From NCBI GenBank assembly GCA_020638635.1, contig JACKIE010000001.1, positions 62,001 through 126,000 of the forward strand: a DNA stretch of 64,000 bases, written 5' to 3'. Below are positions 33,005-41,992 of the stretch, in pieces. The notes beneath the pieces are model-generated. The model was not told the origin of the DNA. It worked only from the letters and a program-made list of their open reading frames with translations, and did not search any database. This DNA comes from Planctomycetota bacterium (lineage in GTDB: Bacteria; Planctomycetota; UBA8742; UBA2392). Each line of letters begins with the position of its first letter. The first letter of the stretch is position 1. Position numbers and translations under genes: made by a program.

Positions 33005-33366
33005 GAACCTGTGCCGCTTTGTTGCTGCTGCTGGCCGCCTGCGGAAGCAGCGAACCCGTGCCCCAGACGGCGCAACAGTGCGCCGAGGCCTACTTCCGCG
33101 CCCAGATGGCCTGGGACGTGGACGGCATGATGCGCCACACCGTGGAGCGCTCGCGCGAAAAAGACCGCGCGCAGATCGAATCCGAATTGCTTTCCAAGCG
33201 CGAGACGATCGACCGTTTCGTCATCACCATCACCGGCGAGCGCGTCTCGGGCAACCGCTCCATTATCAGCTTCCACCAGGTCACCTATTTCAAGGACGGC
33301 CGGAAAAACGAGTTCAACGCCGAGCGTCAGCTGGTGTTCGAAGAAGGCCGCTGGTGGATCCTGTAA
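33001..33366 (+). CDS. Small lipoprotein, NTF2/DUF4878-like
   Basis: 121 residues. A lipoprotein signal (ALLLLLAAC) is followed by a short domain with TAQQCAEAYFRAQMAWD and the ending FEEGRWWIL, reminiscent of NTF2-like lipoprotein domains. ATG overlaps the phosphatase stop by 4 nt, and the next gene probably overlaps its 3' end, so the genes of this strip form one transcript. Confidence 0.65.
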   Translation: MRTCAALLLLLAACGSSEPVPQTAQQCAEAYFRAQMAWDVDGMMRHTVERSREKDRAQIESELLSKRETIDRFVITITGERVSGNRSIISFHQVTYFKDGRKNEFNAERQLVFEEGRWWIL

Positions 33367-34229
33367 GCGAGCGCGACGTGCCCGACCCCAAGGCGATCAT
33401 CCGTCCGCTTTACCTGCGCGCCAACCGCGGCGAGGACGTGCTTACCGAGCTGCCGGCCGCGCTGGCGGCCGTCGCGCCGCGGCCGTTCACGGGCCATGAG
33501 ACCGACGACCTGGTGGGCCTCACGCTGGCCCTTCAGGCGCGGCTGCAGGGCATGCGGCCGCGGGTGCTTGAGCTGATCTTCGCCTCATCCATCGAGCCCG
33601 AATGTCCCGCCTTCGGCGAGTACGTGGTATGGACGCTGTTCGGCCGCGCGAACCTGCCGCGCTGCGAATGGAAATGGGGCGACGGGCACAGCCTGACCAC
33701 GCTGGGGCAGGCGCTGGTGTGGTCCCACGGGCCGGAGGGCAAGGGCATCCGCCAGAGCGCCAAACACTTCGCCGAGCACGGCGCACAGGACCCGAGCGTG
33801 CCGACCGAGCTGCTGCCCGACATGCACGCTGTGCTGGGCGGCCGGTTTCTTGAGATGCAAGCCAAGGCCGGCCACCCGTTCGACGAGTGGATCAAGACCG
33901 CGCCGGACACCCTATCGAACCCGGGCCTGCGCTGCGCCCGGTGCGCGAAGCTGGGCGACGGCTACTCGGATCACCTGACCGACAACTACTGCCCCAGCGA
34001 GAACGTCGAGGGGCTGGTGAACCTGGGGCAGCTCGCGTTCTACTGGGAGGGCGACAAATCAAAGCTGCAGACGATGGCCGACAAAGTGGTAATCTGCCCC
34101 CGTTGCTTCAGCCTCTATCGGGTCAGCTGGGATTGCGAACCATTCGTGATGGACGTGGACGTGGCGCGCGTTTCGCCCGCCCAGGTCGATGCGCTGTTCG
34201 AGGCCCAGCCCTGGGTCTACATGCAGTAA
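33354..34229 (+). CDS. Hypothetical protein with two zinc-type CxxC motifs
   Basis: 291 residues if started at the GTG of 33354, which has AAGAAGG upstream; GTG 33378 is the alternative. A soluble protein with CARC, YCP and CPRC pairs in its last third, likely holding one zinc. N-terminal half has ARLQGMRPRVLELIFA and a Trp/Gly-rich segment. Not recognised. Lies in the operon-like strip between two lipoprotein genes. Confidence 0.7.
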   Translation: MDPVSERDVPDPKAIIRPLYLRANRGEDVLTELPAALAAVAPRPFTGHETDDLVGLTLALQARLQGMRPRVLELIFASSIEPECPAFGEYVVWTLFGRANLPRCEWKWGDGHSLTTLGQALVWSHGPEGKGIRQSAKHFAEHGAQDPSVPTELLPDMHAVLGGRFLEMQAKAGHPFDEWIKTAPDTLSNPGLRCARCAKLGDGYSDHLTDNYCPSENVEGLVNLGQLAFYWEGDKSKLQTMADKVVICPRCFSLYRVSWDCEPFVMDVDVARVSPAQVDALFEAQPWVYMQ

Positions 34230-34238
34230 GGAGCCGCC

Positions 34239-34865
34239 ATGAAAACTGTCGCCGCCGTTGCCGTCGCGCTGGGCCTGCTGCTGACGGGCTGCGCAAGCTG
34301 GCCGGACCGCGGGCCGGATTACTGGAAGCAGTTCGTCGAGGAGAACCCGCCGTTCTCCACGGAAGACGCTGAGTTCTTCCCCTTCGGTGAAGTCGAGCGC
34401 ACGGTGCTGCTTGAGGAGGATTCGAAGTTCACCTTCAAGTTCGTGGAGACCATGAACGCCGCGCCGCTCTGGATCATGGAAGTGCGCGAGGACCGAGGCG
34501 GCTTCTTCATCTTCCAGGAACGCGTGTACGACGGTTCGGTAATCCGCGCGCGCGAGCGCAAGGTGGAATTCACGCTGTCTGAAGCCGAGTACGACCAGGT
34601 CCGTGACGTGATCATCAACAGCGGCTTCCTGAGCGTGCGCAGCAACTTCAACGGCAACGAAGAAATCGACTGGAACGTGGGCGTGCGTTGCGGCGACGAC
34701 CTGAAGTCGGTCGAGTTCAACGGCGCCTACCCCAACGAGGCGCGCCAAGTGGTCTACGGCGTCTACGACATCGTGGTCAAGCCGCGCTACGCGGAGATGG
34801 CCGAGGCCCCCACCTTCAAGCCCGACGACTGGAAGACCGCACCCGAAAACCAGCCGTTGCGTTGA
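34239..34865 (+). CDS. Putative lipoprotein
   Basis: 208 residues with a lipoprotein signal (AVALGLLLTGC) and a globular domain of unknown family. Ribosome-binding site AGGAG sits 7 nt upstream. It follows the CxxC protein by 9 nt, so it is part of the same plus-strand unit. Confidence 0.7.
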   Translation: MKTVAAVAVALGLLLTGCASWPDRGPDYWKQFVEENPPFSTEDAEFFPFGEVERTVLLEEDSKFTFKFVETMNAAPLWIMEVREDRGGFFIFQERVYDGSVIRARERKVEFTLSEAEYDQVRDVIINSGFLSVRSNFNGNEEIDWNVGVRCGDDLKSVEFNGAYPNEARQVVYGVYDIVVKPRYAEMAEAPTFKPDDWKTAPENQPLR

Positions 34866-35207
34866 TGCATGTCGGCCCGGGACCAGCCCCTTGCTTGTCG
34901 CCGCCCGCAGGGGTGCTTCGGCCTGAAGGGCCGAATCTAACAGCCCAGGCCAAAGGCCTGGGGTTTTCAGGCAGAGTCTCCGCCGGCCTGAAAGGCCGGT
35001 TCTTCAGGACCGGCGAAGTGATGAACGGCCCCTTCAGGGCCGCCGCCTTTTCACGCAATCAGAAACCCAAGGCTTCGCCTTGGGCTGACAGAACGACCCC
35101 TTCGGGGTTCACTTGCAGGCCGAGAAGATGGGCGGGCCGAAGTGTTCGAGCCGGAAGACCGAACCTCGGCGTCGGAGTACCAGCCACTCAGATAGTTCAG
35201 GACCGGG
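34866..35207. repeat. Cluster of GC-rich hairpins
   Basis: No gene. Palindromes recur as in the 30.0-kb cluster: GGCCTGAAGGGCC, CCAGGCCAAAGGCCTGG, CCGGCCTGAAAGGCCGG, GGCCCCTTCAGGGCC and CCCAAGGCTTCGCCTTGGG (35066-35084). Some could terminate the lipoprotein transcript. Confidence 0.65.
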
Positions 35208-35906
35208 TTACTCGCCGTCCACTACCTCCTCCGCCGTTGGCGTGGGTTGTCCCCGTGGTCGTCGTCGCGCCTCTACACCGTGGATCGCCCGCCCTTCCGC
35301 CGCCGCTGTGAGTACCTGTGCCGTCCGCATTGCGGCACGGTAACCCTTGGTTAACGCTTCTCGCGGGTCGTCGATCTCGCGTTGCACCAGCGCGACGAAC
35401 GCGAACGCTCGACCGTCACGGACCTCAAGGTCACGCACTCCCGCCCGGATCGTCAGCAGCGCGTTGCGCAACGCCTCATTTGCAAGCAACGCCTCGCAAG
35501 CCGCGACGTCTTCGCCGCAAACCTGAAAGCGATGTTCAAAGTCGCTGTCGCTGGAAAGAACCGGAGCTCCGGGGCAATCACCGGGCGCCGCAGCCGCGCG
35601 AATCACCAACCCGACCGGCAACGTCGCGGCGACGGTAACGGCCGCAACAACGGTCAGCCCGTGTCGCCTCTCATGCGGCGCCGCGTTGGGGCTGATCGGG
35701 AAAGTCTCTTCGCGCAGGACAACGTCAACCCGGCTGGCGCCGACCACACCGCCGTAGCTCCGTCCCTTCCTTGTGAGACCGTACTCGCGCCCCCAGGCGT
35801 TGCGTCTCAGTTTCCGCGCACCGGCATAGGACGCGGCCAAGGCGAAACTGAGGAAGCCGGCGATCCAGAACATCACTGTCAGCCAATGGATCTCGAGCAC
35901 AGGCAT
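35208..35906 (-). CDS. Hypothetical membrane protein
   Basis: 232 residues with two hydrophobic segments: an N-terminal one (TVMFWIAGFLSFALAASYAGA) and a central one (LTVVAAVTVAATLPVGLVI), then a soluble domain with CGEDVAACEALLA. No family recognised. It is divergent from the ferredoxin-MBL gene, with 60 nt between, and the repeat cluster lies at its 3' end. Confidence 0.6.
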   Translation of the reverse strand: MPVLEIHWLTVMFWIAGFLSFALAASYAGARKLRRNAWGREYGLTRKGRSYGGVVGASRVDVVLREETFPISPNAAPHERRHGLTVVAAVTVAATLPVGLVIRAAAAPGDCPGAPVLSSDSDFEHRFQVCGEDVAACEALLANEALRNALLTIRAGVRDLEVRDGRAFAFVALVQREIDDPREALTKGYRAAMRTAQVLTAAAEGRAIHGVEARRRPRGQPTPTAEEVVDGE

Positions 35907-35966
35907 ACCATCAGTCTAACGCGTATCTCACTTGTCCGTTAGTAAAGTGTGTGCTTTACTTAGTGC

Positions 35967-36839
35967 ATGGCCAACGTGAAGCGCAGACGGCCGGAAAACG
36001 TTAGCGGCGATTTCTTCGTCGATGAATCCTGCATTGATTGCGCCACCTGCCGCTGGATGGCCCCCGAGGTGTTTCACGAACAGGGCGGCATGTCAGCCGT
36101 CTATCACCAGCCCGAAGGCGACGCCCAGCGGCGCGCGGCCTTGCGCGCTGTGGTGGCCTGCCCCACGGCCAGCATCGGCGTGAGCGAGCCTGCCACGCGC
36201 GCGCGGCTGAAAGACGCCGTCAACGAATTCCCCGTTGAGCTGGAGGACGGCATCTACCACTGCGGCTTCCATAGCGAGAACAGCTTCGGCGCGGCCGCGT
36301 ACTTCATCAGGCGCGAGGGCGGCAACGTGCTGGTGGATTCGCCGCGCTTTGCGGCGCCGCTGGTGAAGCGGATCAGCGAGTTGGGGGGCATCCGCTGGAT
36401 GTTCCTCACCCACCGCGACGACGTGGCGGACCACGCCAAGTGGGCCGAGAAGTTCGGCTGCCAGCGCATCATCATGGCGGCCGACGGCCGCGGCCTGGGC
36501 GCGGAAGTCACCCTCAAGGGTGAAGAAACCTATGAGCTGGCCCCGGGCCTGACCATCTTCCCCACCCCCGGCCACACCCGTGGCTCGGCCTGCCTGCACT
36601 ATGCCGACAAGTTCCTGTTCACAGGCGACCACATGGCGTGGTCGAAGCGCCTGGGCCACCTGTACGCTTTCCGGAGCGCCTGCTGGTACGACTGGGACGA
36701 GGTGGTGAAATCCCTGCACCGGCTGCAGGGACTGCGCTTCGAGTGGGTGCTGCCCGGCCACGGCTGGCTCCTGCACGCCACGGCCGAAGAGGCCGCGCGG
36801 CAGTTGCAGCAGTGCCTGAAATGGGCCGAGGCCGCCTAG
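35967..36839 (+). CDS. Ferredoxin and metallo-beta-lactamase fold fusion protein
   Basis: 290 residues. N-terminal 4Fe-4S type ferredoxin: Cys22, Cys25, Cys28 in CIDCATC and Cys65 in VACPT. A metallo-beta-lactamase domain follows, with THRDDVADH (His149, Asp151, Asp155, His156), GHTRG, TGDHM and PGHG as metal-site motifs. A soluble protein that could couple electron transfer to hydrolysis or redox chemistry; the substrate is not known. Similar fusions occur in plants and cyanobacteria, to my recollection. Confidence 0.75.
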   Translation: MANVKRRRPENVSGDFFVDESCIDCATCRWMAPEVFHEQGGMSAVYHQPEGDAQRRAALRAVVACPTASIGVSEPATRARLKDAVNEFPVELEDGIYHCGFHSENSFGAAAYFIRREGGNVLVDSPRFAAPLVKRISELGGIRWMFLTHRDDVADHAKWAEKFGCQRIIMAADGRGLGAEVTLKGEETYELAPGLTIFPTPGHTRGSACLHYADKFLFTGDHMAWSKRLGHLYAFRSACWYDWDEVVKSLHRLQGLRFEWVLPGHGWLLHATAEEAARQLQQCLKWAEAA

Positions 36840-36871
36840 CCGATTCGCCTGTTCAAAAAGAGGGGGCTCTT

Positions 36872-36877
36872 TATAAT
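36872..36877 (+). promoter_or_regulatory. Consensus -10 TATAAT upstream of the coiled-coil gene
   Basis: An exact TATAAT lies 110 nt before the start at 36988; the -35 region is poorly matched. The leader between has GGTTTATCC and short hairpins of no clear role. Confidence 0.4.
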
Positions 36878-36987
36878 GGCCGCCCCTGTGGAGCACGGGG
36901 TAGGTTTATCCCGGGATGAAATTCCCGGCAGGCAAACTGAAACCATGGACGAAAGGGACCCTCACCCCTCGAGGGAAGGAGACAAGC

Positions 36988-37893
36988 ATGAAGTGGGCAG
37001 TCATCGGAATCATCGCAGCAGTCGTGCTGGGCGCCGCCGGATATGCCATTTACACGCTGACGGACGCGCCTGAGCAGGCCCAGGAATGGTGGGACGAGAA
37101 GAAGCTCGACAACTTCGAGACCCTGGCGAACCGTGAGCTCGACGACTTCGAGAAGAAGATCGCGGAGCACAAGGCCACCCAGAAGAAGCTCAAGATTGAC
37201 CGCATGCTGTGGGCCGGCCATGAAGAGATTGGCGAGAACAACTTCAAGGAACAGAAGGACACCGGCTTCTGGACCCTGTACGGCTACGAGAAGGAAATCG
37301 AGCTGCGCACGGCCCAGGGTGAGGCCCTGGCAGCGGCCTACAAGAAGGCGGCCGAGGGTCCGAACGCGGTGATCGACGCTGACACCGGCGAGCTTGCCGG
37401 CGACGCGGCGATCCTGTGCGAAGTACCCCAGCGCGACGGCAGCATCGACCAGCAGGAGCTGACGGCCGACACGGTGCTGAAGCAGCTTACCAACATCGAG
37501 AACGCGCTGATCGAGGCTGAAGCCAACCGCGACCGCGTGAAGCAGATGGTTGAGCAGTACGAACTCTCGATCAAGGCCTGGGACGACCAGATCGCCAAGG
37601 AAGAGGAAGAGATCGTGGAGCTGCGCAAGCAGGTCAAGAGCATCTCCGCCGAGATCAAGCTGCAGAAGGCCAAGGAAGACCTGGCCGAGCTGAACAAGGC
37701 CATCGCCGGAGAGGACAGCAACAGCGAGCTCGGCAAGCTGATCCACGGCTTCGAGCAGCGCAAGACCAAGTTCAAGGCCGAAGAGCTGGTGGCCGCGGAC
37801 GAGGGCAAGAAGGGCGGCGGCAGCGTGAGCCTGTCCGACCTGGACAAGCCCGCCAAGAAGGACACCCCCAAGAAGAGCCGCTTCCTGAAGTAA
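36988..37893 (+). CDS. Membrane-anchored coiled-coil protein
   Basis: 301 residues. One N-terminal membrane helix (VIGIIAAVVLGAAGYAIYTL) precedes a charged, helical coiled-coil region over most of its length (EIVELRKQVKSISAEIKLQ, and others) and a Lys-rich C-terminus. The ribosome-binding site AAGGAG is clear. It resembles in plan, not in sequence, the protein at 55050. Family not recognised. Confidence 0.75.
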   Translation: MKWAVIGIIAAVVLGAAGYAIYTLTDAPEQAQEWWDEKKLDNFETLANRELDDFEKKIAEHKATQKKLKIDRMLWAGHEEIGENNFKEQKDTGFWTLYGYEKEIELRTAQGEALAAAYKKAAEGPNAVIDADTGELAGDAAILCEVPQRDGSIDQQELTADTVLKQLTNIENALIEAEANRDRVKQMVEQYELSIKAWDDQIAKEEEEIVELRKQVKSISAEIKLQKAKEDLAELNKAIAGEDSNSELGKLIHGFEQRKTKFKAEELVAADEGKKGGGSVSLSDLDKPAKKDTPKKSRFLK

Positions 37894-37908
37894 GAAACAT
37901 CAATGCAG

Positions 37909-37943
37909 CCGGGGCGAGGGAAACCTCGCCCCGGTTTCTATTT
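37909..37943 (+). terminator. Intrinsic terminator
   Basis: Stem CCGGGGCGAGG/CCTCGCCCCGG around GAAA, then TTTCTATTT, 15 nt after the stop of the coiled-coil gene. It overlaps the 3' end of gluQ on the other strand. Confidence 0.75.
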
Positions 37944-38906
37944 GTGCAGCCAGGTCAGGTGTTCTTCGGTTACTACGAAGTCTTCCTTGCCAATGCGCTG
38001 CAGGCTGAAATCCCCCACCAGTTCCCTCGGCGCTGCGGGCTGCAGATCGGCGAGCAACCCGGCGGACCAGGCCAGCAGGCCCACCACCCTTGACGGGTCA
38101 ACACCGGTTTCGCGCAGGTGGTTCAGCGACAGGTCCCCGTCGCGCTTGGCCATGCGACGGCCCTGTGCATCCTGCACGAAGGGCACGTGGGCCCATTGCG
38201 CGGGGGCCTGCAGCCCCAGCGCCGCGTACAGCGCCAGTTGCCGCGCCGTGCTGGTCAGCAGGTCACGGCCGCGCAGCACCTGGGTCACTCCCATCAGTGC
38301 GTCGTCAACAGTCACGGCAAGCTGATAGCTGGGCAGGTCGTCGCGCCGCCACAGCACGAAGTCGCCTAGTGTTGACCGGTCAATGCTCACGTCGCCGCTG
38401 ACGTCGTCAAGAAAATGGATCGAGGCGCCCTCGAAACGAAAGCGCCAGGCGGGCTCGATGCCGCTTTCCCGCTTCGCATGCTCGTAGCTGTCCCAACGGC
38501 CGCGGCAAGTGCCGGGGTAGATCGCGCCTTCGTCGCCGTGGGGCGCGCTGGAGGCCTGCTCGATGTCCTTGCGCGTGCAGGTGCAGGGGTAGGCCAGGCC
38601 GGCATCGGCCAGTTTCTGCAAACACCGCCGATACACTTCGAAGCGCGTGCCCTGGTCGTATTCCCCGGGCGGGTCGCCGGCATGCGGGCCCACATCCCAG
38701 TCCAGTCCCAGCCAGGCCAACTCGGACAGTGCGGCCTCGCGCAGCTCGGGCTTGCAGCGCGGGCGGTCGATGTCCTCGATGCGCATGATCACGCGGCCGT
38801 GGCAGCTTCGCACCCACAGCCACGCCAACAGGAAGGTGCGCGCGTTGCCCAGGTGCAGCCAGCCTGAGGGGGTGGGCGCCAGCCGGCCGACGGCGGGCCG
38901 ACTCAC
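37938..38906 (-). CDS. gluQ: Glutamyl-Q tRNA(Asp) synthetase
   Basis: 322 residues from GTG 38906. It is a truncated glutamyl-tRNA synthetase-like protein: HLGNA is the class I HIGH motif, MAKRDGD the KMSKS equivalent, and CTCTRKD with YPGTCRG suggests the zinc site of YadB/GluQ. It adds glutamate to queuosine in tRNA-Asp. The gene overlaps the upstream amino-acid dehydrogenase by GTGA. Confidence 0.9.
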   Translation of the reverse strand: MSRPAVGRLAPTPSGWLHLGNARTFLLAWLWVRSCHGRVIMRIEDIDRPRCKPELREAALSELAWLGLDWDVGPHAGDPPGEYDQGTRFEVYRRCLQKLADAGLAYPCTCTRKDIEQASSAPHGDEGAIYPGTCRGRWDSYEHAKRESGIEPAWRFRFEGASIHFLDDVSGDVSIDRSTLGDFVLWRRDDLPSYQLAVTVDDALMGVTQVLRGRDLLTSTARQLALYAALGLQAPAQWAHVPFVQDAQGRRMAKRDGDLSLNHLRETGVDPSRVVGLLAWSAGLLADLQPAAPRELVGDFSLQRIGKEDFVVTEEHLTWLHK

Positions 38907-39910
38907 GCCAGGCGCTCCCGCGCGATGGCGTCGGCGACTTCGTTGGTGGGCTTGTCTTCTTTCGCGGCGCGCTCGAGCACCATGGTGGTGGTGGCGTGGA
39001 TGCGGTCCACGACGTCGAAGCCGACCTCGCGGCCCTGCACGTACTCGGATACGCCCTTGATCAGCGCGCCGGCGTTCGCCACGTAGTCGGGCACGAAGGT
39101 GATGCCCGCTTTGCGCAGCGCCTCGCCGGCGGCGGGCGTCGCAAGCTGGTTGTTGGCGCTGCCGGCGATGACCTGGCAGCGCAGGCTGTCGGCGTTCTGG
39201 ACCGTGAAGATGCTGCCCAGCGCGCAGGGCGCCAGCACGTCCACCTGCTGGCTGAGGATGCGGGCGGCGTTCACCACCTCGCACTCCATTTTCTCGCCCA
39301 CCTCGGCGGCCAGTTTCTGGTCGGCGTCGGCCACGAACAGCTCGGCCCCCTCGGCGCCCAGCATGGTCACCAGCTCGGCCCCCACGGCGCCCAGTCCTTG
39401 CACTGCCACACTGCGGCCTTCGAAGGACTCGCTGCCGAACTTGTGCTTCAGCGCCGCCTTGATGGCCGCCATCACGCCTCGCGCGGTGGCCTTGCCGAAA
39501 TCGAGATCCTTGGCGACGTACTTCGTCTCCTTGGCGATCTCGACCAGGTCGTCGTGGGTGGTGCCGACGTCCAGCCCCGTGAAGTAATGCCCGCCGAACT
39601 GCTCAATCGACCGGCCCAGCGCGCGAAACGCGGCCGGGCGATCCATGTTGTCGGTCTTGATCACCACGCACTTGCCGCCGCCCGCGGGCAAGTCGGCCAC
39701 GGCGGCCTTGTAGCTCATGGCCTGGGCCAGCCGCACGGCGTCGGTAACGGCGGCGCTCTGGCTCTGGTAGCTGAGGGTGCGGATGCCGCCAAACGCGGGG
39801 CCGCGCCGGGTGTTGTGGATGGCGACCATGGCATTGAGGCCGGAGGCCGCGTCGCTGATAAGGGTCAACGACTGGCATCCGCACTCATCGAGTACTTTGA
39901 ACAAGGGCAT
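38903..39910 (-). CDS. Glu/Leu/Phe dehydrogenase family protein (leucine dehydrogenase-like)
   Basis: 335 residues. Substrate site RGPAFGGIR, catalytic lysines Lys68 (AMSYKAAV) and Lys80 (LPAGGGKCVV), and an NAD-binding VAVQGLGAVGAEL. Its length matches leucine dehydrogenases, not larger glutamate dehydrogenases. It oxidatively deaminates a branched-chain or related amino acid. Ribosome-binding site AGAGG. Translationally coupled to gluQ by GTGA. Confidence 0.85.
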   Translation of the reverse strand: MPLFKVLDECGCQSLTLISDAASGLNAMVAIHNTRRGPAFGGIRTLSYQSQSAAVTDAVRLAQAMSYKAAVADLPAGGGKCVVIKTDNMDRPAAFRALGRSIEQFGGHYFTGLDVGTTHDDLVEIAKETKYVAKDLDFGKATARGVMAAIKAALKHKFGSESFEGRSVAVQGLGAVGAELVTMLGAEGAELFVADADQKLAAEVGEKMECEVVNAARILSQQVDVLAPCALGSIFTVQNADSLRCQVIAGSANNQLATPAAGEALRKAGITFVPDYVANAGALIKGVSEYVQGREVGFDVVDRIHATTTMVLERAAKEDKPTNEVADAIARERLA

Positions 39911-40014
39911 GGTGAACCTCTCTGCGGGCCCGCAGTTTAGTCTCGCGGGCGGGCCGAATGCAAAGGCATACCGGGGGTCATTGCCAGCCGTCCGCGCCAT
40001 CGCAAACTGGCCGT

Positions 40015-40923
40015 ATGTCACGCATGCCACTGTTCGCCATGCTGCTGGGCATGTTCGCGGTCGCGACCGCGCCGCCGCTGATCCTGCTGGCGGGCGTGCC
40101 GCCCTTTGCCCTGGCGGCCTGGCGGCTGGTGGTGGTGGCGCTGCTGCTGCTGCCCTTCTGCGCCGCGCACCTCAAGCGCGACCTGGGCAAGCTGAACCGG
40201 CGCGAGCTGCTGTACCTGCTGGCCTCCGGCATGCTGTACGGCCTGCATTTCGGCCTGTTCAATCTGGCTTTCTCGCACACCAGCAAGGAAAGCGTGGTGG
40301 TGCTGCTGGGCGCTCAGCCGCTGATGGCCGCGGCTGTCGGCGCCCTGTGGCTGAAAGAAAGCATCACGCGCACGATGCTGGGCGCTTCGGTCCTGGCGAT
40401 TGGCGGCCTAGGCATCTTCGTGTGGCACGACTACACCTTTGACGCCTCGCACTTGGCCGGCGACGCCCTGGTGCTCGCTTGCGGGCTCGCGATCGTGCTG
40501 AGCTACAGCGCCGGCCGCAAGCTGCGCCCGCGCATGAGCCTGAGGGGCTACCTGGGTGCGCTGTACGTGCTGGGCGGGCTGACCTGCCTGGCGGGGGCGT
40601 TGGCGTCGGGCGACAGCCTGTTGGGCTATGGCAATCAGCAGTGGTTCTGGCTGATTTGCGCGGTACTGGTGCCAACCCTGGTGGGTCATTCGCTGTTTCA
40701 TTACGTGGTCAAGTACGTGCCGGTGTTCTATGTGAACCTGACGATCCTGGGCGAGCCGATCCTGTCGCTGCTGATCATGTACCTGCTGCGCGACAGGTTT
40801 GAAGTGTTCCGGGAATCGAACCTGACGCCCCTGCAGCTCGCGGGAGGGCTAATGCTGATGGTGGGCGTGGGTGTCGGGCTTACGGCGGGACGAAAACCGA
40901 AGATGGCGGAGGCTGCCCCATGA
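40015..40923 (+). CDS. EamA/DMT-family transporter
   Basis: 302 residues, about ten membrane helices in two repeats. GLLFNLAFSHTSKE-like text (YGLHFGLFNLAFSHT, VVVLLGAQPLMAAAVGALWLKE) and GEPILSLLIMYLL in the second half are EamA-type. Substrate not deducible. The ATG at 40015 leaves 104 nt to the divergent dehydrogenase start. It overlaps the following secretin-N-like gene by ATGA. Confidence 0.85.
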   Translation: MSRMPLFAMLLGMFAVATAPPLILLAGVPPFALAAWRLVVVALLLLPFCAAHLKRDLGKLNRRELLYLLASGMLYGLHFGLFNLAFSHTSKESVVVLLGAQPLMAAAVGALWLKESITRTMLGASVLAIGGLGIFVWHDYTFDASHLAGDALVLACGLAIVLSYSAGRKLRPRMSLRGYLGALYVLGGLTCLAGALASGDSLLGYGNQQWFWLICAVLVPTLVGHSLFHYVVKYVPVFYVNLTILGEPILSLLIMYLLRDRFEVFRESNLTPLQLAGGLMLMVGVGVGLTAGRKPKMAEAAP

Positions 40924-41960
40924 ACCGAATCGTGACCCCTGTGCTGCTGTTGGCCGCGCTGCTGGCCGTTTCCCTGGCGCCCGCGGGCGCGCAGGAAGCA
41001 GCGCCCAAGCCCGAGTTCAAGGACGCGCCCGTGACCGACGTGCTGCTGTGGGCGCAAAAGGCCATCGGTGTCGGCTTCGTCTACGAGGGCGAGGTGCTGA
41101 ACGACCCGGCCACCGGCCAGTTGCGCCGCGTGACGGCCAGCCACGTCGAACCCGCCACCCGCGCCGAAAAGACGCTGCTGCTGTTCGAAATCCTGAAACG
41201 CTGCGAGCTGGTGGCATTTGAGGTCGGCGGCATGCCCGGCCCCACCTACCACCTGTACACCGCCGACGGCGCCGCGCGCAACGCCACCATCGTGGACACG
41301 CCCCTTGAGCTCGAGGGCATGTACTTCGCCGCCCTCACCATCAAGCTGCGCCGCGCGGCCGTGCAGTCCGTGGTGCCCCGCATCCGGCCGAAGCTGAGCG
41401 AGGGCATCGGCAGCATCGAGGTGTTCGAGGATACCCACAGCCTTATCGTCAGCGACTTCGCCGACCGCCTGCTGGTGGCCTGGGAGATCGCGCAGGCCGC
41501 CGACCAGCCCAGCCAGCGCGACGACGACCTGGTGGTGCAGGACTACGCCGTGCGCAATGGGTTGGCGGCGCGCCTCGCCACGGCGCTTGAGCGCCTGCGC
41601 GAGGCCGACGAAAGCTGGAAAGCCACCGTCAACGAGGGCAGCAACCTCCTGCTGGTCAGCGGCCGGCGCGACGAGGTGGGCCGCGTGCTCGAGCGCCTGC
41701 GGCTGCTGGATTCACAGCCCGAAAATCCGGCCTTCAAGCAGACCACACAAACCATCAAGCTGATCTACCTGACGCCCGCAGACGCCGTGGCCACCCTGCG
41801 CCAGCTGTTCGAGGCGCAGATCGCGGCCGGCAGCGTGCAGGTGGGCGGATTCGAGCGCGACCGCAAGGTGGTGTTCAGCGGCAGCGAGTACGACCTGGAG
41901 CGCGCCAAGGCCGCCATCAAGGCGATCGACAACCGGGCGGAAGGCGCCGAGAAGAAATAG
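40920..41960 (+). CDS. Secreted protein with secretin N-domain-like repeats
   Basis: 346 residues with a signal peptide (LLLAALLAVSLAPAGA). It contains repeated alpha/beta units (LTIKLRRAAVQSVVPRI, DYAVRNGLAARLATALERL, IKLIYLTPADAVATLRQLF) of the N1/N2 type found in GspD/PilQ secretins, but no C-terminal secretin beta domain. It may bind a type II secretion or pilus channel or act alone. Overlaps the transporter gene by 4 nt. Confidence 0.65.
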   Translation: MNRIVTPVLLLAALLAVSLAPAGAQEAAPKPEFKDAPVTDVLLWAQKAIGVGFVYEGEVLNDPATGQLRRVTASHVEPATRAEKTLLLFEILKRCELVAFEVGGMPGPTYHLYTADGAARNATIVDTPLELEGMYFAALTIKLRRAAVQSVVPRIRPKLSEGIGSIEVFEDTHSLIVSDFADRLLVAWEIAQAADQPSQRDDDLVVQDYAVRNGLAARLATALERLREADESWKATVNEGSNLLLVSGRRDEVGRVLERLRLLDSQPENPAFKQTTQTIKLIYLTPADAVATLRQLFEAQIAAGSVQVGGFERDRKVVFSGSEYDLERAKAAIKAIDNRAEGAEKK

Positions 41961-41992
41961 CCCCCGCTCCGACCCCCGACTAGAATGACCTC

